A stretch of DNA of 64,000 nucleotides from Prunus persica (GCF_000346465.2 NC_034015.1:12314637-12378636); one strand, 5' to 3'. Counted from the stretch's first letter, positions 41,936 through 55,161 are shown. A program made the numbers and translations. Notes: generated by a model not told the origin, from the sequence alone.

Positions 41936-44900
41936 TTTTAAAAATTTAAATCAGAGTGTCTTATGCTCATTCATCATGTCTTTTCCACTCTAACATCACC
42001 TCCGACGACGGAACTCAACCACCATCTCCGACAAACTTGATTTGTTTCCAGCTGTATGCGTCTTTTTGTTTCAGCAGCCTGATGAATGGGCTTGGGCTGC
42101 CGTAAGGAAAAGACAAACAAAATTGCCCCTGTGCCTGAGTTCGAGAACCAGGCTCTAAGAGAGTTTTGAAAAGTTTGTGAAACCTTAGAAAACACCTTGG
42201 ATTCCTTTCACCAATAACCAGATGAACGTGATAGATTAATAATATGGCTTGGCTTGAGAAGCTTGTGGCATAGGAGCTAAGCCTTCACGAGTGTAGTAGT
42301 AGAGAGAAAGAGCATGAATTTCTAATGGAAACAAAGGCTTAAAGTAAGGGGGAGAAAGATTTGGGAAGATTTTTGACTGAGGAAGAAAGAGAGAGATAGA
42401 AGCAGACAATGGGGTGTCTTGATTAAATTTCCAGTTGATCGACAAAAGCTTGGTTGTGCTCTGGATGGTGTCTTTGCTAGGCAGAAAGAGCCTCATTTTT
42501 TAAGCACTGTAACCTTTAATTTTATCAAGCCTTCCTCTCCCTTTTCCTTCACTTTCTTCCATTCACTCTTTTTTGGTAAAATTTCTCCAGCCTGAGCGTG
42601 TAGGCACCGAGCTTTTTGGGATTCCAAGATCTTCACGCAGCTGGACCTCTCCATGTGAGTGAGGAACCACCTTCTTTTTACTATGGTTTTCCTATTAGAG
42701 CTTGCAGAAGAAAGAAACAGGGACAAAGGCATAAGTCTAATTGGTATTCCTCTTGTGCATATGAATCTCCGTTGATTTTTTACAATGGCCTGCTATTTGA
42801 CTTGGTTTTGAGGCTTTTGACAAGCTAGGTACAATGCTAGATATTTTATAAGGTACTAGGTTGGGCTTTTTCTAAGGTATTAGGTCGTTGACATTTTATT
42901 TCCAGCAGCCAGCTAATCCTTCATGGTTTCGTCAAGCTGCTGGAAACAACTTATTTGCTTTTTTTATTTTTTTGTCAAGGCACTGGGCATCCTAGCTGGT
43001 GCGAAATTTTCTTAAATATCGCAGACTATTGGATATCCTCCTAAGGTATTGGGCCATTTTTTCTCTCTGTTTGGGCCAAAAGCAACCACACACCAGCCCA
43101 CTTCTCACAAAAGCCCACAAAATAGAAGAAACGGAGGACTGGGTTTTGATTTGAAAATAAAAACCCCAAAACCAAATAATAATAAAAAGGGGCCCATGTC
43201 TTTTACAAAGTGGCAGAGTAGTAAAAACGTCAAGATTAAGTGGCAATCCATCATTGACGGAGATTAATAAAACAAATCAAAAGAAAAATTGGATTGGGCC
43301 CAGCTTCTTATCTCAAATTCTGGAGTGCAAAATCAAAAGACCTTTTTTGGAAAGCCTATGTTCAGAATTCACGTGACTACCTGACTTAGAAAAGTCAACA
43401 AATTCAACTATCATGGAGGAAGTGATTGGAAATTAAATGAACACAGGTCGTTTGCAAAATTTTCTCTGCAACTCTAAAGCTAAAAGATCAAAATCCTTTT
43501 TTATATTCAGAAGAAAAATCTGCTCCAAAGAAAGGCACTATTTTCAAGAGATAAGAAGATCGCATTTGGGAAATAAGCAGGAAAACAGAGAAGTGATTGC
43601 CTTAGAGATTGACTAGTGAGAGCTTATCTACCATAATTGATAGAACTCCTCTTTCTTTGCATTAAAAAAATGAAAGATCTTTTGAGAAATTTGCCGCCCA
43701 TTGTTAAAACAAAGAAGCCCTACTCCAAAAACATTTCTTATAAATATAAAGAGACGGTGAACAAAAACAAAGGACACACAAAAATTCAACAATCAATCAA
43801 ACAATCAGAAATCAACCAAAGGCAAAAAACTCAAAATGATCACTTGATCACTGAGAACCTTCAAACAAACTGGAGCAACCAAAAGCTCATTTGAGCCACA
43901 AAAGAAGCCAGCTATAGATCAGAACTTCCAAAGTTCAGACTTAGAGAAATAAGTCATTCAAAACGAGACTTCTCTCGTTACAAATTTGGTTCAGCAAAAG
44001 CCAAGACAAGCATAGTTTGAGTTTTCACAAATATGAAAACCTCAACAAATTTTATAATGCAGTTTCATCTTGATAAGTCCTCAAGTCTAGCCACTTCGCC
44101 CCTTCAGACTAAAGAAGCCGTAGTTATGCCCGCTCAAAAGCCTCCCAAGGCTTGAAGTAGATTAAAGCTTTGCCAAAATTGAACTTTGGTATCGATTTGC
44201 AGCTAAAGCTAAGCAATTGAAGTTGTTAATAGCTCAGTCCAGCATAAATATACTTGGTCCAGCCAGGATCAGAAGTTTCTACCCAGGCGAAAAAGGAATT
44301 CCAGCCATTTTTTGTCTTTTTAGAGTTAATTTTTCCCTTTTTAATTCTGCAGAAGGTAGTTCTGCCTAAAACAGTCCGCTTTATTATCATCTATTTGGCC
44401 AGAACTACCAATTTTATACTATGATAAATTATGAAGTCCTCACCAGTCTGAGGCAAGAAAAAAACTTACTTAGGAGATATTCCTCACCCAAATTCACAAT
44501 CGCTTGTTTAGAAATCAGTAACTTGGGGCGCAAGTTATCTGTTTCAAAGAAGTCTACTAGGATTTTTTATTTCTAGCAGTGGCACGCTCGCACACCAAAG
44601 AAAGTTGGCTTGTTGACTAGTCAATGGTTTCAAAGCAATGGGGAACTTTGCCCTTCCATCACAGGAGTAAAAACAAAACGGGTGAACACTCTCTCCCTTG
44701 CTTACCCATATGTTTGGGCTCAAGAAATGAGCTTGAGTTTTGGTGATCCAAGTAGTCCAAAACTTCCATCATTTGAACCTTCAATGGGCCTCGTGAATAC
44801 TTGTAACTATCCATACCACATCCTACTCAACAACCCCCATGCATTTGCGTGGCTTGGGTCTACTTAAGCTTGTAGCGTAGCTCGATATCAAACTAATTGT

Positions 44901-45526
44901 TTTCGCTTGGCATGTCGCGTGTTTGCTTAGCATGGCATGTGGCCCACAACTTGTTCAAGCGCATCCAACAAATTTTTGCGTATCCTAATTGGGCTTTTTC
45001 CCCAATTAAGCGTTGTGTTGAACTAGAAATATGTTTGGACCTAGCCTTAAATTTTTTGGGCCTCAACACTAGCAAATACCCAAATTCCGACATATGAATC
45101 ATACTTTCCCAATTTTTGTAAGAACCCACAAGAAAATACACAATAATTTAAAATTGAAGGCTTCTTATTCAATTTTTGATGTGTTTGTTTAAAAAAATTA
45201 AAGGTTGAAATGGGTGCTAACATGAACTGATACGGTAACCATTAATCATGCCTCCTAATTGGAAAAAAAAAAAAAGAAAAAAGAAAAAAAAAGAGCAAAG
45301 TCTTTGCATGCTATTCTTTGCAGCAAAACATGCAATCCACAAAACCACTTTTGACAGAATGAAGGAAACCTTCAGGAATTAATCCCCAAACTCAAGCCAG
45401 ACGATCAATCTGGAAATGTCGTCCACATATAAATTTATATTTTCCTGGAAAATATTTACACGGAAAAAAAAAAAAAAGGAGCTCTTATGATACGTGTTCA
45501 TTGAAGGAGTAGAAGACACTCTCACT
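41936..45526. other. Region enclosed by the inverted repeat, no gene recognised
   Basis: 3.6 kb with no frame bearing a known domain. Open frames at 42236-42496, 42493-42732, 42992-43246 and 44610-44867 were read and show no conserved motif. Possibly the degraded interior of a transposable element, or plain intergenic DNA. Confidence 0.45.
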
Positions 45527-45671
45527 TTTTTTTTTTTTTTAATGTTAATTTTTCTTAATTTTAGTTATCAAAATATTAATGTATAAGGTAAGGGTAGAAT
45601 AGAAAAGAGAAAGAATAAAAAAGAATAAATAATGATTAAAAATAAGTGAAGAAAAGAGGAGTGAGAAAATC
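45527..45671. repeat. Right arm of the inverted repeat
   Basis: Inverted counterpart of 41777-41935; shares CTTAATTTTAGTTATCAAAA and GAGTGAGAAAATCAT. Begins in a poly-T run. Confidence 0.6.
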
Positions 45672-46966
45672 ATCTCTCTTGTCTTTTTTGGCAAGTTATT
45701 TACACGGGCTGGATTTTTTACCAAACAACAAGTGGTCGAGAAAAATATGGATAAAAAATAATGAATTTACCCAACACCACACACAGACAGAGGCCTGGAG
45801 TGTTTAATTAATTTGGGAGTTGGTATTAAGCTCTTTCGTAGTTTGGCCAGTTAGGCAGGAGACAACGAAGTACAGGCAATTATGAGTAATTTCCACTGCT
45901 CGGTAATTTAAGTTTTTTGGCTAAACGCTGATGAAACATTTTTGGTTGTTAAAAAGCATTTTGATGTAAAATGCCTTGAAATGAACATCTTACATCTGAA
46001 AAATAAATTTAGAGCTCCGATAGGCCGGAATATTGATGATGTAAATTTACATCTCGCCCGAAAAGTGTAAAAAAATTCATAAAAATGGTTTTACATGTTG
46101 ATATCACCAGAAGTAATATACAAGGTTAAGATAAGACTATGACCTTTCCCTTCTTTGTGAAACAACGTACCACCCACGGCCATGCGATCCTCAAAAGAAT
46201 ATTAGTACCAGGATTGGCAGGCACATCAGTTCATCTGTCCCACAACCTTTTTCATTATGGGTTTTATTTTATATTTTGTGCAGTACAAAACCCAGGTAAA
46301 ATGGGAAAGAAAAAAAAAATTTGCAAACTACAATTCACAATTTCTTTTTTTTTTGGCCAACTACTATTAACAGTTGAGAAAGACAATACAAATGGACCTA
46401 TCAAACCAGCATTATTAGTTCTTATCCTCAAAAACAAAAAACCCACATTATTAGAAAGTAAAGGAATTTGTGAAAGCCCCTGTGTGGTGGACCAAAAGCA
46501 TCCACCAATGCTTTAACCAACAACTTTGCTTTCAGAGAGGAGAAAAAAGAAAGGGATAGAGAGGCCACAATACAGTCCAAGAGAAACAAGATTTAAAATC
46601 CCCTTTTGGGGTAAACCTGCATAAGATAGGGCTGAAAGAATAGGCCTTGCATATTTGAATTGGAAATCAATCATACAAGCATCTGCAATGTACAGGAGAG
46701 GACAGTCAAATGACACATAGCTTGAGCTGAAGAATTCCTAAGAACCGTATGAGCAAGCATGCCCAAACTGTATCTAGAAACCGGTCACTCAAACCCCCGA
46801 AAAAAAAAATTTTGAATCAAAAGAACACTCTGCACAAATACCCAAATTCAGCAACAACCAAACCAGGAAAGAATACAAAATCTACTCGTACAAGTGTGAT
46901 TAAAATGCCCTCGGTGTATCATGAGAGCATATCCTTCATATGGATACTGATGTTTGCTAACTGGTT
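45672..46966. other. Intergenic and 3' flank of the myosin-binding protein gene
   Basis: The right part should hold the 3' untranslated region of the minus-strand gene ending at 46967. The open frame at 46139-46516 has no domain. Nothing else recognised. Confidence 0.55.
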
Positions 46967-49075
46967 TCACACTTGTGTGCTTGTAAGACATCTCCACTGC
47001 CTTGCATGGGGACCGTTGTCTAGAAGCATAAGCAAACCCACGTTGGCTGATAGCCCAAACATATACCTGAAATTAGATTCAAACCAATTCAAGACATTAT
47101 AACAGGATTAATTGCACTTGATCAATCAACAAAGCGAAAAAGTTCCAGGGTGCTGTGGGAGGCAGAGGTTTTGCTCTCAAGGCTAAAAGATCTATTGCTA
47201 GATACTACAACACTATTCTCACCAAAAAAATAAATTGCTACAAAGATGTCATCATAGTTAAGAGCACTACAATTTTTAAATTTCAAATATATTTCTATAT
47301 AGGTTCAATTTCCAGAGTGCTGTAACGGGTGCTTGATGCTTAGATGGTTAACAAATCCATTGTTTTTCATTTGATCTTTAAAACAAATATATAAATTAGA
47401 TTGTGTCAGTTATAAGACAAGATAAACTACTGATTTATATCTATTATGATGTTGTGAACTACTTACTTGCTTCGACGCGCTCTTCTTCTCCAGAAAACAA
47501 AGGACTTGATCCACTGAACACAGAGATGAAACAAAAATAAGTGTTAATTAAGCATAATGGTCCCTGAAAATGATAATTTTGATAGCACTCTCTGGCTTAA
47601 AAAATAAAAATAAAGAATAATCAACCGTGTAGCACTATTGGAAAAATTATATCTCATTTGCCAACAAAAGAATCCAACGTTACCTTAAAAACTGACATGA
47701 AGGATGTACTTCCAACAAGAGATGGCTTCTTTACAGTCATTTGTTTCTCCGCCGACATGTCTTTACACAAATGTTGAGCTATTTCTTTAAGTAATACCAG
47801 TTGAGCTTTGTCAGTCCGCATCGAAAGCATGGCCTGCCTCATCGACTCCCTGTCAGCCTCAAGTGCCTGAAGCCTCATATAGAGCTTCATGACATCAGGA
47901 TCCTCAAAATCAGGCTGATTAAGTGATCCCCTTGGAGCAGTTGCGTAATCTCCAACTCCAGCTTTGGCGTCTGTAAAACCATTGTAAGGTGCTCCATTAT
48001 GGATAGAGTCAATGGTATAAACTCTGTCACTCATGTCATCTCCAAATTCTGATGCGTTATCTAGCTTTCTCGTATTTGGGTAGTCCTCTGACTGTGAGAC
48101 ATAATCCACCTTCTTCAAGCTGCTGTTATACCTAGGAGATTCAGCACCAAAATCTGAACCAGCTTCTCTAACCATATACATGGGTGAATCACTTGAAAGT
48201 CTCCCGGAATGTCTTGACCGCCTAGGAGAATAACCAACCACAACCTTTTCAAAAATGTTCTTGGAACCTGAAAAATCCCCATCCAGCTGATTGCTGCTCG
48301 GACACCTCTCCATCTGAGAGAGCCTGTTTTCCAGATTTCTCAAATGATCTCTCCCACGAGGGGTCTCACCAAATGCATACTTCTCAATATCTGTAACATC
48401 ATCATCCTCCTCCAATGGACCTTGAGTCTCATTAAGCTTGCATTTCAAAGGTGGATACTCATATGTGGGCGTTGTGGGGAGTTCATACTGCGCTTCAAAA
48501 TCACCCATACTCTGGATACGGCTAAACCCGCCCTTCTCACCCTCTGCCTCAGACTCTGTGAGCCCATAACTCATCATTCTATGCTTATAGGCCTGTACTT
48601 CACATGTGAGTGCCTGAATTGCTTGTTCTCTCTTATACAACAAATCTTCCAGTGCCAAAAGCTCTTGCTGGTCATGTGCCATCTTCTCCTCAACAAAACA
48701 CTTGAATTGCCGAGCCTCCATCTGTATTTCCGCCTTCTCCCTCTGCAATCTCAATATCATTGACATAGCCTCATTTGCGGCCGATGATGAAGCATTCCTC
48801 TCCTCGTCCAGTTCAGTATACAAATCTTGTATCGTATTCTGCTGGCTACTAAGAGTCTCACGTAATGCAACACATTCGTTCTCCATTTGGACTCGTGCAT
48901 TATAATAAATTTCAAGCCCAGGTATAAAGAAACGGTTACCATCCTCATACTCGCTATACTTTCTCTTTACCGACCGAAGCCAAGTCCCTGAAGAAACGCT
49001 CATAACCGAAGAACTGCACTCGCAATTAGAACACTTCACCACCTGCCTCGAAGATGGAAATCCTTCCGAATCCAT
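46967..49075 (-). CDS. Myosin-binding protein, GTD-binding (DUF593) family, MYOB7-like
   Basis: Plant-specific receptor that binds the globular tail of class XI myosins and links them to vesicles (family knowledge for MyoB proteins). Three exons on the minus strand: 49075-47684, 47513-47467, 47066-46967; GT/AG, 512 residues. The start at 49075 gives MDSEGFPSSRQ, followed by a Cys-rich KCSNCECSSS. GTD-binding domain about 72-170: ECVALRETLSSQQNTIQDLY, ELDEERNASSSAANEAMSMI and the EKMAHDQQELLALEDLLYKR coiled coil. The middle is Ser-rich and disordered. A second coiled coil (LYMRLQALEADRESMRQAML) precedes the tail. The last two exons encode a basic FVFWRRRARRSK and the conserved end YMFGLSANVGLL ... 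RQWRCLTSTQV. This subgroup lacks an obvious long N-terminal membrane segment. Intact. Confidence 0.93.
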
Positions 49076-49279
49076 GAAGCAATGTGCATTCAAAATTCAA
49101 CCAATTCAAGATCAAGAGACGATAATTCAACTATTCAAACAAATCAACCATCTAACGTACACATTCGCTCCCAAATCCTCTCTCTTTGAATCCAAGACCT
49201 TTAATGCATTTCCCTCCTTCCCCGCACTCCGACCATCAGCTATTGTTCCTCTCAGATCAACAATTCACACGTAAAACTC

Positions 49280-49626
49280 CTAAAACAGCAAATTTATAAC
49301 AAATTAAACCTAATAGTGCAAAAGAAAATTTTTAAAAAAAGTAAGAAATTTTCTGCTCTGATTCAAAACGATAAATATTACCAAAAATGAATAACTACAA
49401 AACAAGCATGTATACAAAATTACAGTTTCCCTTAAAATTGCGGAAACATGGTAGGGTAAAGTTACCTATTGGAGCATTAAGGAAATTGAAGACTTTGAAT
49501 AAATAAACTTTCCCGGAAAATAGTCCAGGAAACGAAATTCCATTGAAAAAAAACAGAAACACCGATAGACAGAGAGAGACAGAGAGAGAAAGAGAGAGAA
49601 CGGGAGAGAGAGAGGGGGAGATTTAC
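49280..49626 (-). other. Predicted 5' leader intron of the MYOB7-like gene
   Basis: Minus-strand donor CGAG/GTAAAT at 49627/49626 and acceptor TTTGCTGTTTTAG ending at 49280. The leader exon upstream is rich in CT repeats on the minus strand (plus strand GA-rich at 49570-49620). Splice-signal inference. Confidence 0.5.
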
Positions 49627-50159
49627 CTCGAAAGAGCTTGAAGAACAAAAAACCGTAGAAAGTCGTGGAGAGCAGGAGGTGCAGGCCAAATTTTCCCGGA
49701 AAAAAGCTTTTCCCGGAGAAAATATAGGATCTGAAGAGGAAACAAAAGAAAAGAAAAAAAAACCGAAAAAGAAAAAAGACGACGACCAAACCGGGTCGAG
49801 CTGGAAAAAAATGATTCCGCCCCGCGTTCTCGTGAAAAAGTTTAGAAATCGCGGGGCCGTTTGGAGGGAAAGAAAATCGAAGAGAAAGAGAGAGAAAATT
49901 ATGCAAACCCTAGATTTTTTGTTTGTGTTTGTTAAAATTCTTCGGCCTCTTTTTTTTTTCCTTTTTTTTTTTTTCGTCTCAAATTTCGTGATGTCTTGGG
50001 AAAGAGAAAGAGACGGACGGTTGAATTTGGATTTTTGGGTATCTCGCGCTTTTCAGTGGAGAGAGAGAGAGACCTTGTTGTTGGGAGGGAGCCCTGTCCA
50101 ACCTCTCCAACTAATTACCGTGTCTTTTGAAACTATATATAATTACTAAATAAATATAC

Positions 50160-51418
50160 TTTTTTAAAAAAATAAAAAATCTTTCTATTTACTATTCTTT
50201 GCAAAATGCACGTACACACACGAATATAACACGTTTAAAACTCAATAATTAGTACTAATAACTGCTAATGAGTGATTATGAGTTGTTTTTCTTGTGGATT
50301 TTCAAGGGCTTATAAACTATACTTTATCCACTTGGTTTTATTTTAAGATATTACACTTGGTTTTACTAAATATGTGTGTGAATTGTGATAATACCTTTTG
50401 TCTCAACCCTACAAAACTCAATAATTAGTGCTAACGAAATCTAACTTAGTGGAAAAGGGCTAATTACTTGTTATAAGGTGTTTGATTGCGACTTTAACCC
50501 TATCTGATGTACAGAAAAATATTCTATTAAGTTTATGCGAACTTTTTTGAGAATGAGAATTCATTCATAAAATCACAGACGTACAAAGAGCAATATGATA
50601 CAGTGGCCTCATTAAAACCTTCCTAGAACAACCTTATGGGACAAATCCCAAAGGAGGAAAGAGTACCACACACATCATGGACTAACAAGAGAGTCCAATT
50701 CAGGTCACTTTGGACCATTATAATAAGAGAACAAGTAAAAAACAAAACCTAACACAAAGACCTCCGACGAGAACTGCAACTAGAGACCAATACAGTAAAC
50801 CCACATGAGAGGACCGTAGAAACCCCAAATAGTAAACCCACAGGAGAGGACCGCAGAACATTCCAATTGTCAAAAGAAGCCTTCTATGAGCAAAATCATA
50901 GTCCTTTGACACCCATACAAACTGTAAGTCATACCATAGCAGAAACTAGGAGAGAACACGGAGGACGAACACAAAAACAACAGTAAAAAAATCAATGAGA
51001 AGTACTCAACTTCAACTCAGAACCTAATAAAGAAAACCTCCTATTACCAAGCATAGTTCTTCTATCGGTGCAAAGTAAAGAAAAGCACCACATCCCAACA
51101 CTACCACCAGCGTCGCTGCTGCTGCCACCATTAAAACAGAGACAAAACATCAGTCACCAAGTATCACAACTCTCCCAAAGAGAGACACAATCCAGCGTCA
51201 TTGCTGTCGCCGCGCCGAGACAAAGACAACACCAGCCACCTAGAACACTGCAAAAACAGTCAAACAAAATAACAGACAAACAGACCTAAATCCAAACAGA
51301 TCTAGACTATCTGGGGAGGGGAAGGGGAGGAAAAGAGGGGATAAGATAAAAAGAAAATATGGGAGAAAAAGAAGGGGAGATGAGGAGACGAAGGGGAGGA
51401 GGGGCAATAGCCATCCCC
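50160..51418. other. Intergenic with retroelement remnants
   Basis: AT-rich to about 50580. Bases 50600-50680 carry a diverged copy of the Copia 3' module seen at 35180-35590 (CCTCATTAAAACCTTCCTAG and GGAAAGAGTACCA). The stretch up to the gap has no recognisable gene. Confidence 0.45.
50600..50680 (-). repeat. Diverged Copia 3'-end module
   Basis: GCCTCATTAAAACCTTCCTA, then ATGGGACAAA and GGAGGAAAGAGTAC align by eye with the three modules in the LTR element at 35.2-35.6 kb. Suggests an older, decayed Copia relic here. Confidence 0.5.
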
Positions 51419-51518
51419 NNNNNNNNNNNNNNNNNNNNNNNNNNNNNNNNNNNNNNNNNNNNNNNNNNNNNNNNNNNNNNNNNNNNNNNNNNNNNNNNNN
51501 NNNNNNNNNNNNNNNNNN
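51419..51518. other. Assembly gap of 100 N
   Basis: Exactly 100 N characters, the usual placeholder for a gap of unknown size. Open frames crossing it are not real. Confidence 0.98.
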
Positions 51519-51763
51519 AGGAGCAGATGAGGGATTGTTTCATTAAGAACAAACGGCCGAAAAAGGTGGCTTTCGCCTTCTGCAGCTGCCGTGGTGGAGG
51601 ATAGGCGGGTGAATGGTGATGGGTTTGTTGGGAGTGTGAAGGGTTTTGACCTTCATGAATCTAAACTGAGGGCTTGGAGATTGTGTACCAGTTTCATGCG
51701 TGAGTTGGGTGAAGCAGCGGAAAGCAGGGGAAAACAGAGGAGTTCTGTTTTGCATTTGCATTG

Positions 51764-51802
51764 CCCCCCCCCCCCCCCCCCCCCCCCCCCGCCGCCCCCC
51801 CC
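51764..51802. repeat. Poly-C tract
   Basis: Long C homopolymer (27 C, then GCCG and more C). It lies 250 bases from the assembly gap, so its length and surroundings may be unreliable. The proline-rich frames through it are artefacts. Confidence 0.9.
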
Positions 51803-52455
51803 AGGTTCCTTGTGGTTGGTTGTCAGCAAGAAAAAAGAGGATTAGAGTGCGGCTAGAGTTTTTTCCTTGGGCTGTTTCTACTCAGCTTCCTTCCTACCTC
51901 TCAGCCATATGCTTTCAAGAGATTATGTAAGTTGATGTGAACTTGTGATTCATTATTTGAGAGATGCATACTTAAATTTCAAATTTCAAAATAACTTTGC
52001 ATCTGTCGTTATATACATAAATAATCACAATATCAACACACAAAAATATATGATCTTTCTTGAGTTAGGATTATGAGACAAATATATTTATAAATAGTTA
52101 CATTGTTTTTTTAAAGCATATTTAGTACGTTCAATCAATGGCTTTAAAAACCCAATTTCATTATGCTACAAAATTATTTCCCAATGATGTTGGAAAGTAA
52201 ACGAACTGGGATTAGTTATTTTTAGAAAGATGATTTGAGCCCCCAAAAAAAGAAAAAAAAAAAAAGAGAAAGGCAAAAGACTACACCTAAAGACTTTCTG
52301 GAAAAGGCAAAAGACTCATTAGACATAAATTAGAGATCATATAAGAAAACCCAACCCATAAATACAATCATGGGTGCCTTTATTTTGAACCCAAAAAATT
52401 CATAAGTAAACCCAACCAATTTTTTTTGTCAACTAACGAAGTTTCCATTATACCC
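51803..52455. other. Intergenic, nothing recognised
   Basis: AT-rich sequence between the poly-C tract and the Tourist-like MITE, with a poly-A run near 52240. No conserved open frame. Confidence 0.55.
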
Positions 52456-52458
52456 TTA

Positions 52459-52936
52459 GGTTCTATTTGGTTCATGGGAAATGAGACTTGGTAATGGGAA
52501 ATCAATTGCTTTCCCATGTTTGGTAAGTCCAAGCATGGGAAATTGTTGCCCAGTTCATGGGAAAGTAGGAGGAAAGTGAAGCCATCCTCCCAACTTAGGA
52601 GTTGTTTTCCCTCATCATGGAGAAGTTTGGGAAAATGAGCCAATATTAAATAAATATTTTTCATGACTATTTTGTCCTCAATAACAATTTAGAATTACAA
52701 TAAATTATTAAATGCATTCTTTTTTTATTTGATTTAATATGAGTATAATTGAAAATTTATGCAAACTTTGTTTTTCATTCCTACTCAAAACAATATGGGA
52801 AAGGAAATAAAGTGATATCTCTCGGTACTTTCTCAGCATTACCAAACGTGGGAAAAGAATCTTCCATTTCCCATCATTTAGAAAATGACATGGAAATAAT
52901 TTCCCTTCAAATTCATTCCGTGAACCAAACAAGACC
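52459..52936. mobile_element. Tourist-like MITE (PIF/Harbinger), 478 bp
   Basis: Ends GGTTCTATTTGGTTCATGG and, inverted on the right, GGTCTTGTTTGGTTCACGG. Flanked by TTA on both sides (52456-52458 and 52937-52939). TTA duplications with GG-TCT-TTTGG-type ends are the hallmark of Tourist/PIF-Harbinger MITEs. The interior repeats CATGGGAAAT-like words. Non-coding. Confidence 0.75.
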
Positions 52937-53516
52937 TTATCTTCAACAAATCAATTACATCTCCTCACATCAAGCACCCACCAGCTACCTCTATTATCGG
53001 CGCCGGCAGACACCTCTTTCCTTCACTCTCTCTTTATTTTTTTTCTTTTCCTCAGTTCTGCTAAACCTTTAAATTGAAAGTTGAAGATAAGGGTAAAATG
53101 GGAAGTCCAATGACAAATAAAATTGGGTTGGCTGCTATACTTGTGAACTTTTTGGGTCTAAATTCAAATAAAGATCCCCCATTACACATCAATCCAGTTC
53201 AGGTCCACTAGAACATCCCCGGGCCCATGCCTTTCGCTTTGGTCAGATTTTTAATTTATTTTATTTTTATAATTATTATGCCATTGGCGCCAAATCATTA
53301 AATTTCATAATGAAAGTCACTTCAGCTTCTTTTTTTCCTTGGAACTAAATCTAATTACAACTCCATGGTCAATATAAGATTAGTCAAAATGACAATAAAT
53401 TGGTGAAAGATCTATAGCTTATTGCAACTACTCCGAACTTAATATTTTATCACTTTTACACTCCTAATTACTTATCTTGCACTCAATACTTAAATATTTT
53501 ATGCTCATAAAAAAAA

Positions 53517-53936
53517 ATGAAGAGAGATTGCATGTATTATCTAGTAACATTATTAATGGAAATGGAAGAAGTAGATGAAGTATTATGGAAGGAAGAAATT
53601 GAGGAAGAAAAAGAAGAAGAGGAAATGGACGATGAAGAATTAGAGAAACATGATTCTGAAACCATTAAGATTATTGTTGATGGCAACAGAAGCAATAGCT
53701 CAAGTGCTCAATGCTTTAATGGCTCTCATACATGATGGTCATATTGAACGTTCGTTAGCTCGATATTCCTATTGAAGGAGCATTCAACATCGTCATCATC
53801 ACCAGAAAATGAGGGAAATAATTATGACCAAGTTTTTCAAACCCAAGAACAACAACGCGAGAATGCTAACCAATGGAGGGTTGGGACATCTTCATATATG
53901 TGGAGAGATGCTATGAATGAAGGGAGTCAAAGATGA
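53517..53936 (+). pseudogene. Possible PIF/Harbinger-related remnant
   Basis: A 72-codon acidic frame (53517-53735; MEMEEVDEVLWKEEIEEEKE) is followed in another frame by a segment to 53936 ending QQRENANQWRVGT-SSYMWRD. This resembles, weakly, the C-terminal QR..AN.WR....MW.D wording of plant HARBI1-like proteins. The frames do not join and no catalytic motif is present. Low confidence; it may be chance. Confidence 0.25.
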
Positions 53937-53939
53937 GCA

Positions 53940-55150
53940 ATGAAGCAGATACTTATTCGTTTTTTATGCATTTAGAATTATAGTTTACTTATCATTTTTT
54001 TGTCATGAAATTACTTTTATGTTTTTAATTTTGCACATTTTTCATAAACATGCAGACATAAGTCCTTATTTGGTTACACATTTGAACAAATTAGATGCCT
54101 TTTTAAAAAAAAAAATTTCATTGGATGTATTGATTTGGAAGTTCAATAGCTCAAATGTTTTTGTAAATGTACTTTTCTCTTTTGAAAATCTAGAAAAACG
54201 ATAAACACCCTAAAAAAACGAAAAAATATATTTTAGAACTCTAATAAACTCTTTTAAAATCCACGATAAAACTCTAACAAACAGCATCAAAATCAATCTA
54301 GGAATTCAATCAAACTCTATGTGGAGTTGATAGAAATCAATTGAACTACGTTGAACTCTACAAACTTTATAACTCCATTTAACTCTTTTAAAATTTTAAT
54401 TGAATACACCCCCTAGTTTCGAGGGGATGTGATTATGAATTTTGAGGTGGGGCTTACTTATTTTTTCATTCATGATTGCAAATAAACACAAAGAAAGTCA
54501 AAAAGGAAAATCATTCTATTTCCTTCTATATCCATTATTGATATATAAACATATCGAGTTTATATATCCCCTATAAATATATCCTGAATGGATCGGAGCT
54601 CCTGACCCAAAGACATTTTTTGTATGTAAGTTAATACCATTTGAGATGCTAACTTGAATTCACCTAAATCATAACCGGTGAAAAGTTGAAAATAATCATT
54701 AATATAAAACGTTAAAATCCTAAACTCAACACGTATCATATGATTTACATAACACAAACAACACATGGTGATGAGTAACCACAGATAAACATTGCAATTT
54801 CCAAAGTCCCCAGTATCCCAAACCACACATTACCCAATCCATTTATGGAACAAAAATGACAATAAAACCCTAAAATGATCCAAAATAACTGCATATCATA
54901 TCATATTTTGAATTGCATTGCATTGTTGCTTTGCTTGGTCACGTTTTAAGCTTACATGTGCAAACATACAGGTGCACTAAACCAAAGCACCACACGTAAC
55001 ACTCCTCCATCCAATTTCCCAGGTGGCAAGTCAAAGTTGCCCATCATGACACGTATGAGATAAAAAAAACCATACTCAAACGTTCAAATCATTTATTTAA
55101 AACCCTATCCACTTTCCCAGCTTCAAATCTAACTCTCCCTCTCTCTCTCC
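53940..55150. other. Intergenic, MITE-like words, no gene
   Basis: Bases 54226-54420 repeat AACTCTTTTAAAAT and end AATTGAATACACCCCC, which looks like one end of a plant DNA transposon; the partner end was not found. The frame at 54560-54826 (minus) has no known motif. The right end is the promoter region of the small gene at 55253. Confidence 0.4.
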
Positions 55151-55161
55151 CTCCCTGCCTC

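Noticed and set aside
48344..48763. 139-codon plus-strand frame within the MYOB7-like exon
   Set aside because: Antisense shadow of the coiled-coil coding region.
51307..51604. Two open frames crossing the run of N
   Set aside because: They exist only because N codons are read as open.
51591..51930. Proline-rich plus-strand frames
   Set aside because: Produced by the poly-C tract; no start context or domain.
54560..54826. 88-codon minus-strand frame (LFTGYDLGEFKLASQ)
   Set aside because: Looks protein-like over a short stretch, but no family recognised, no splice partners and no promoter; probably chance.
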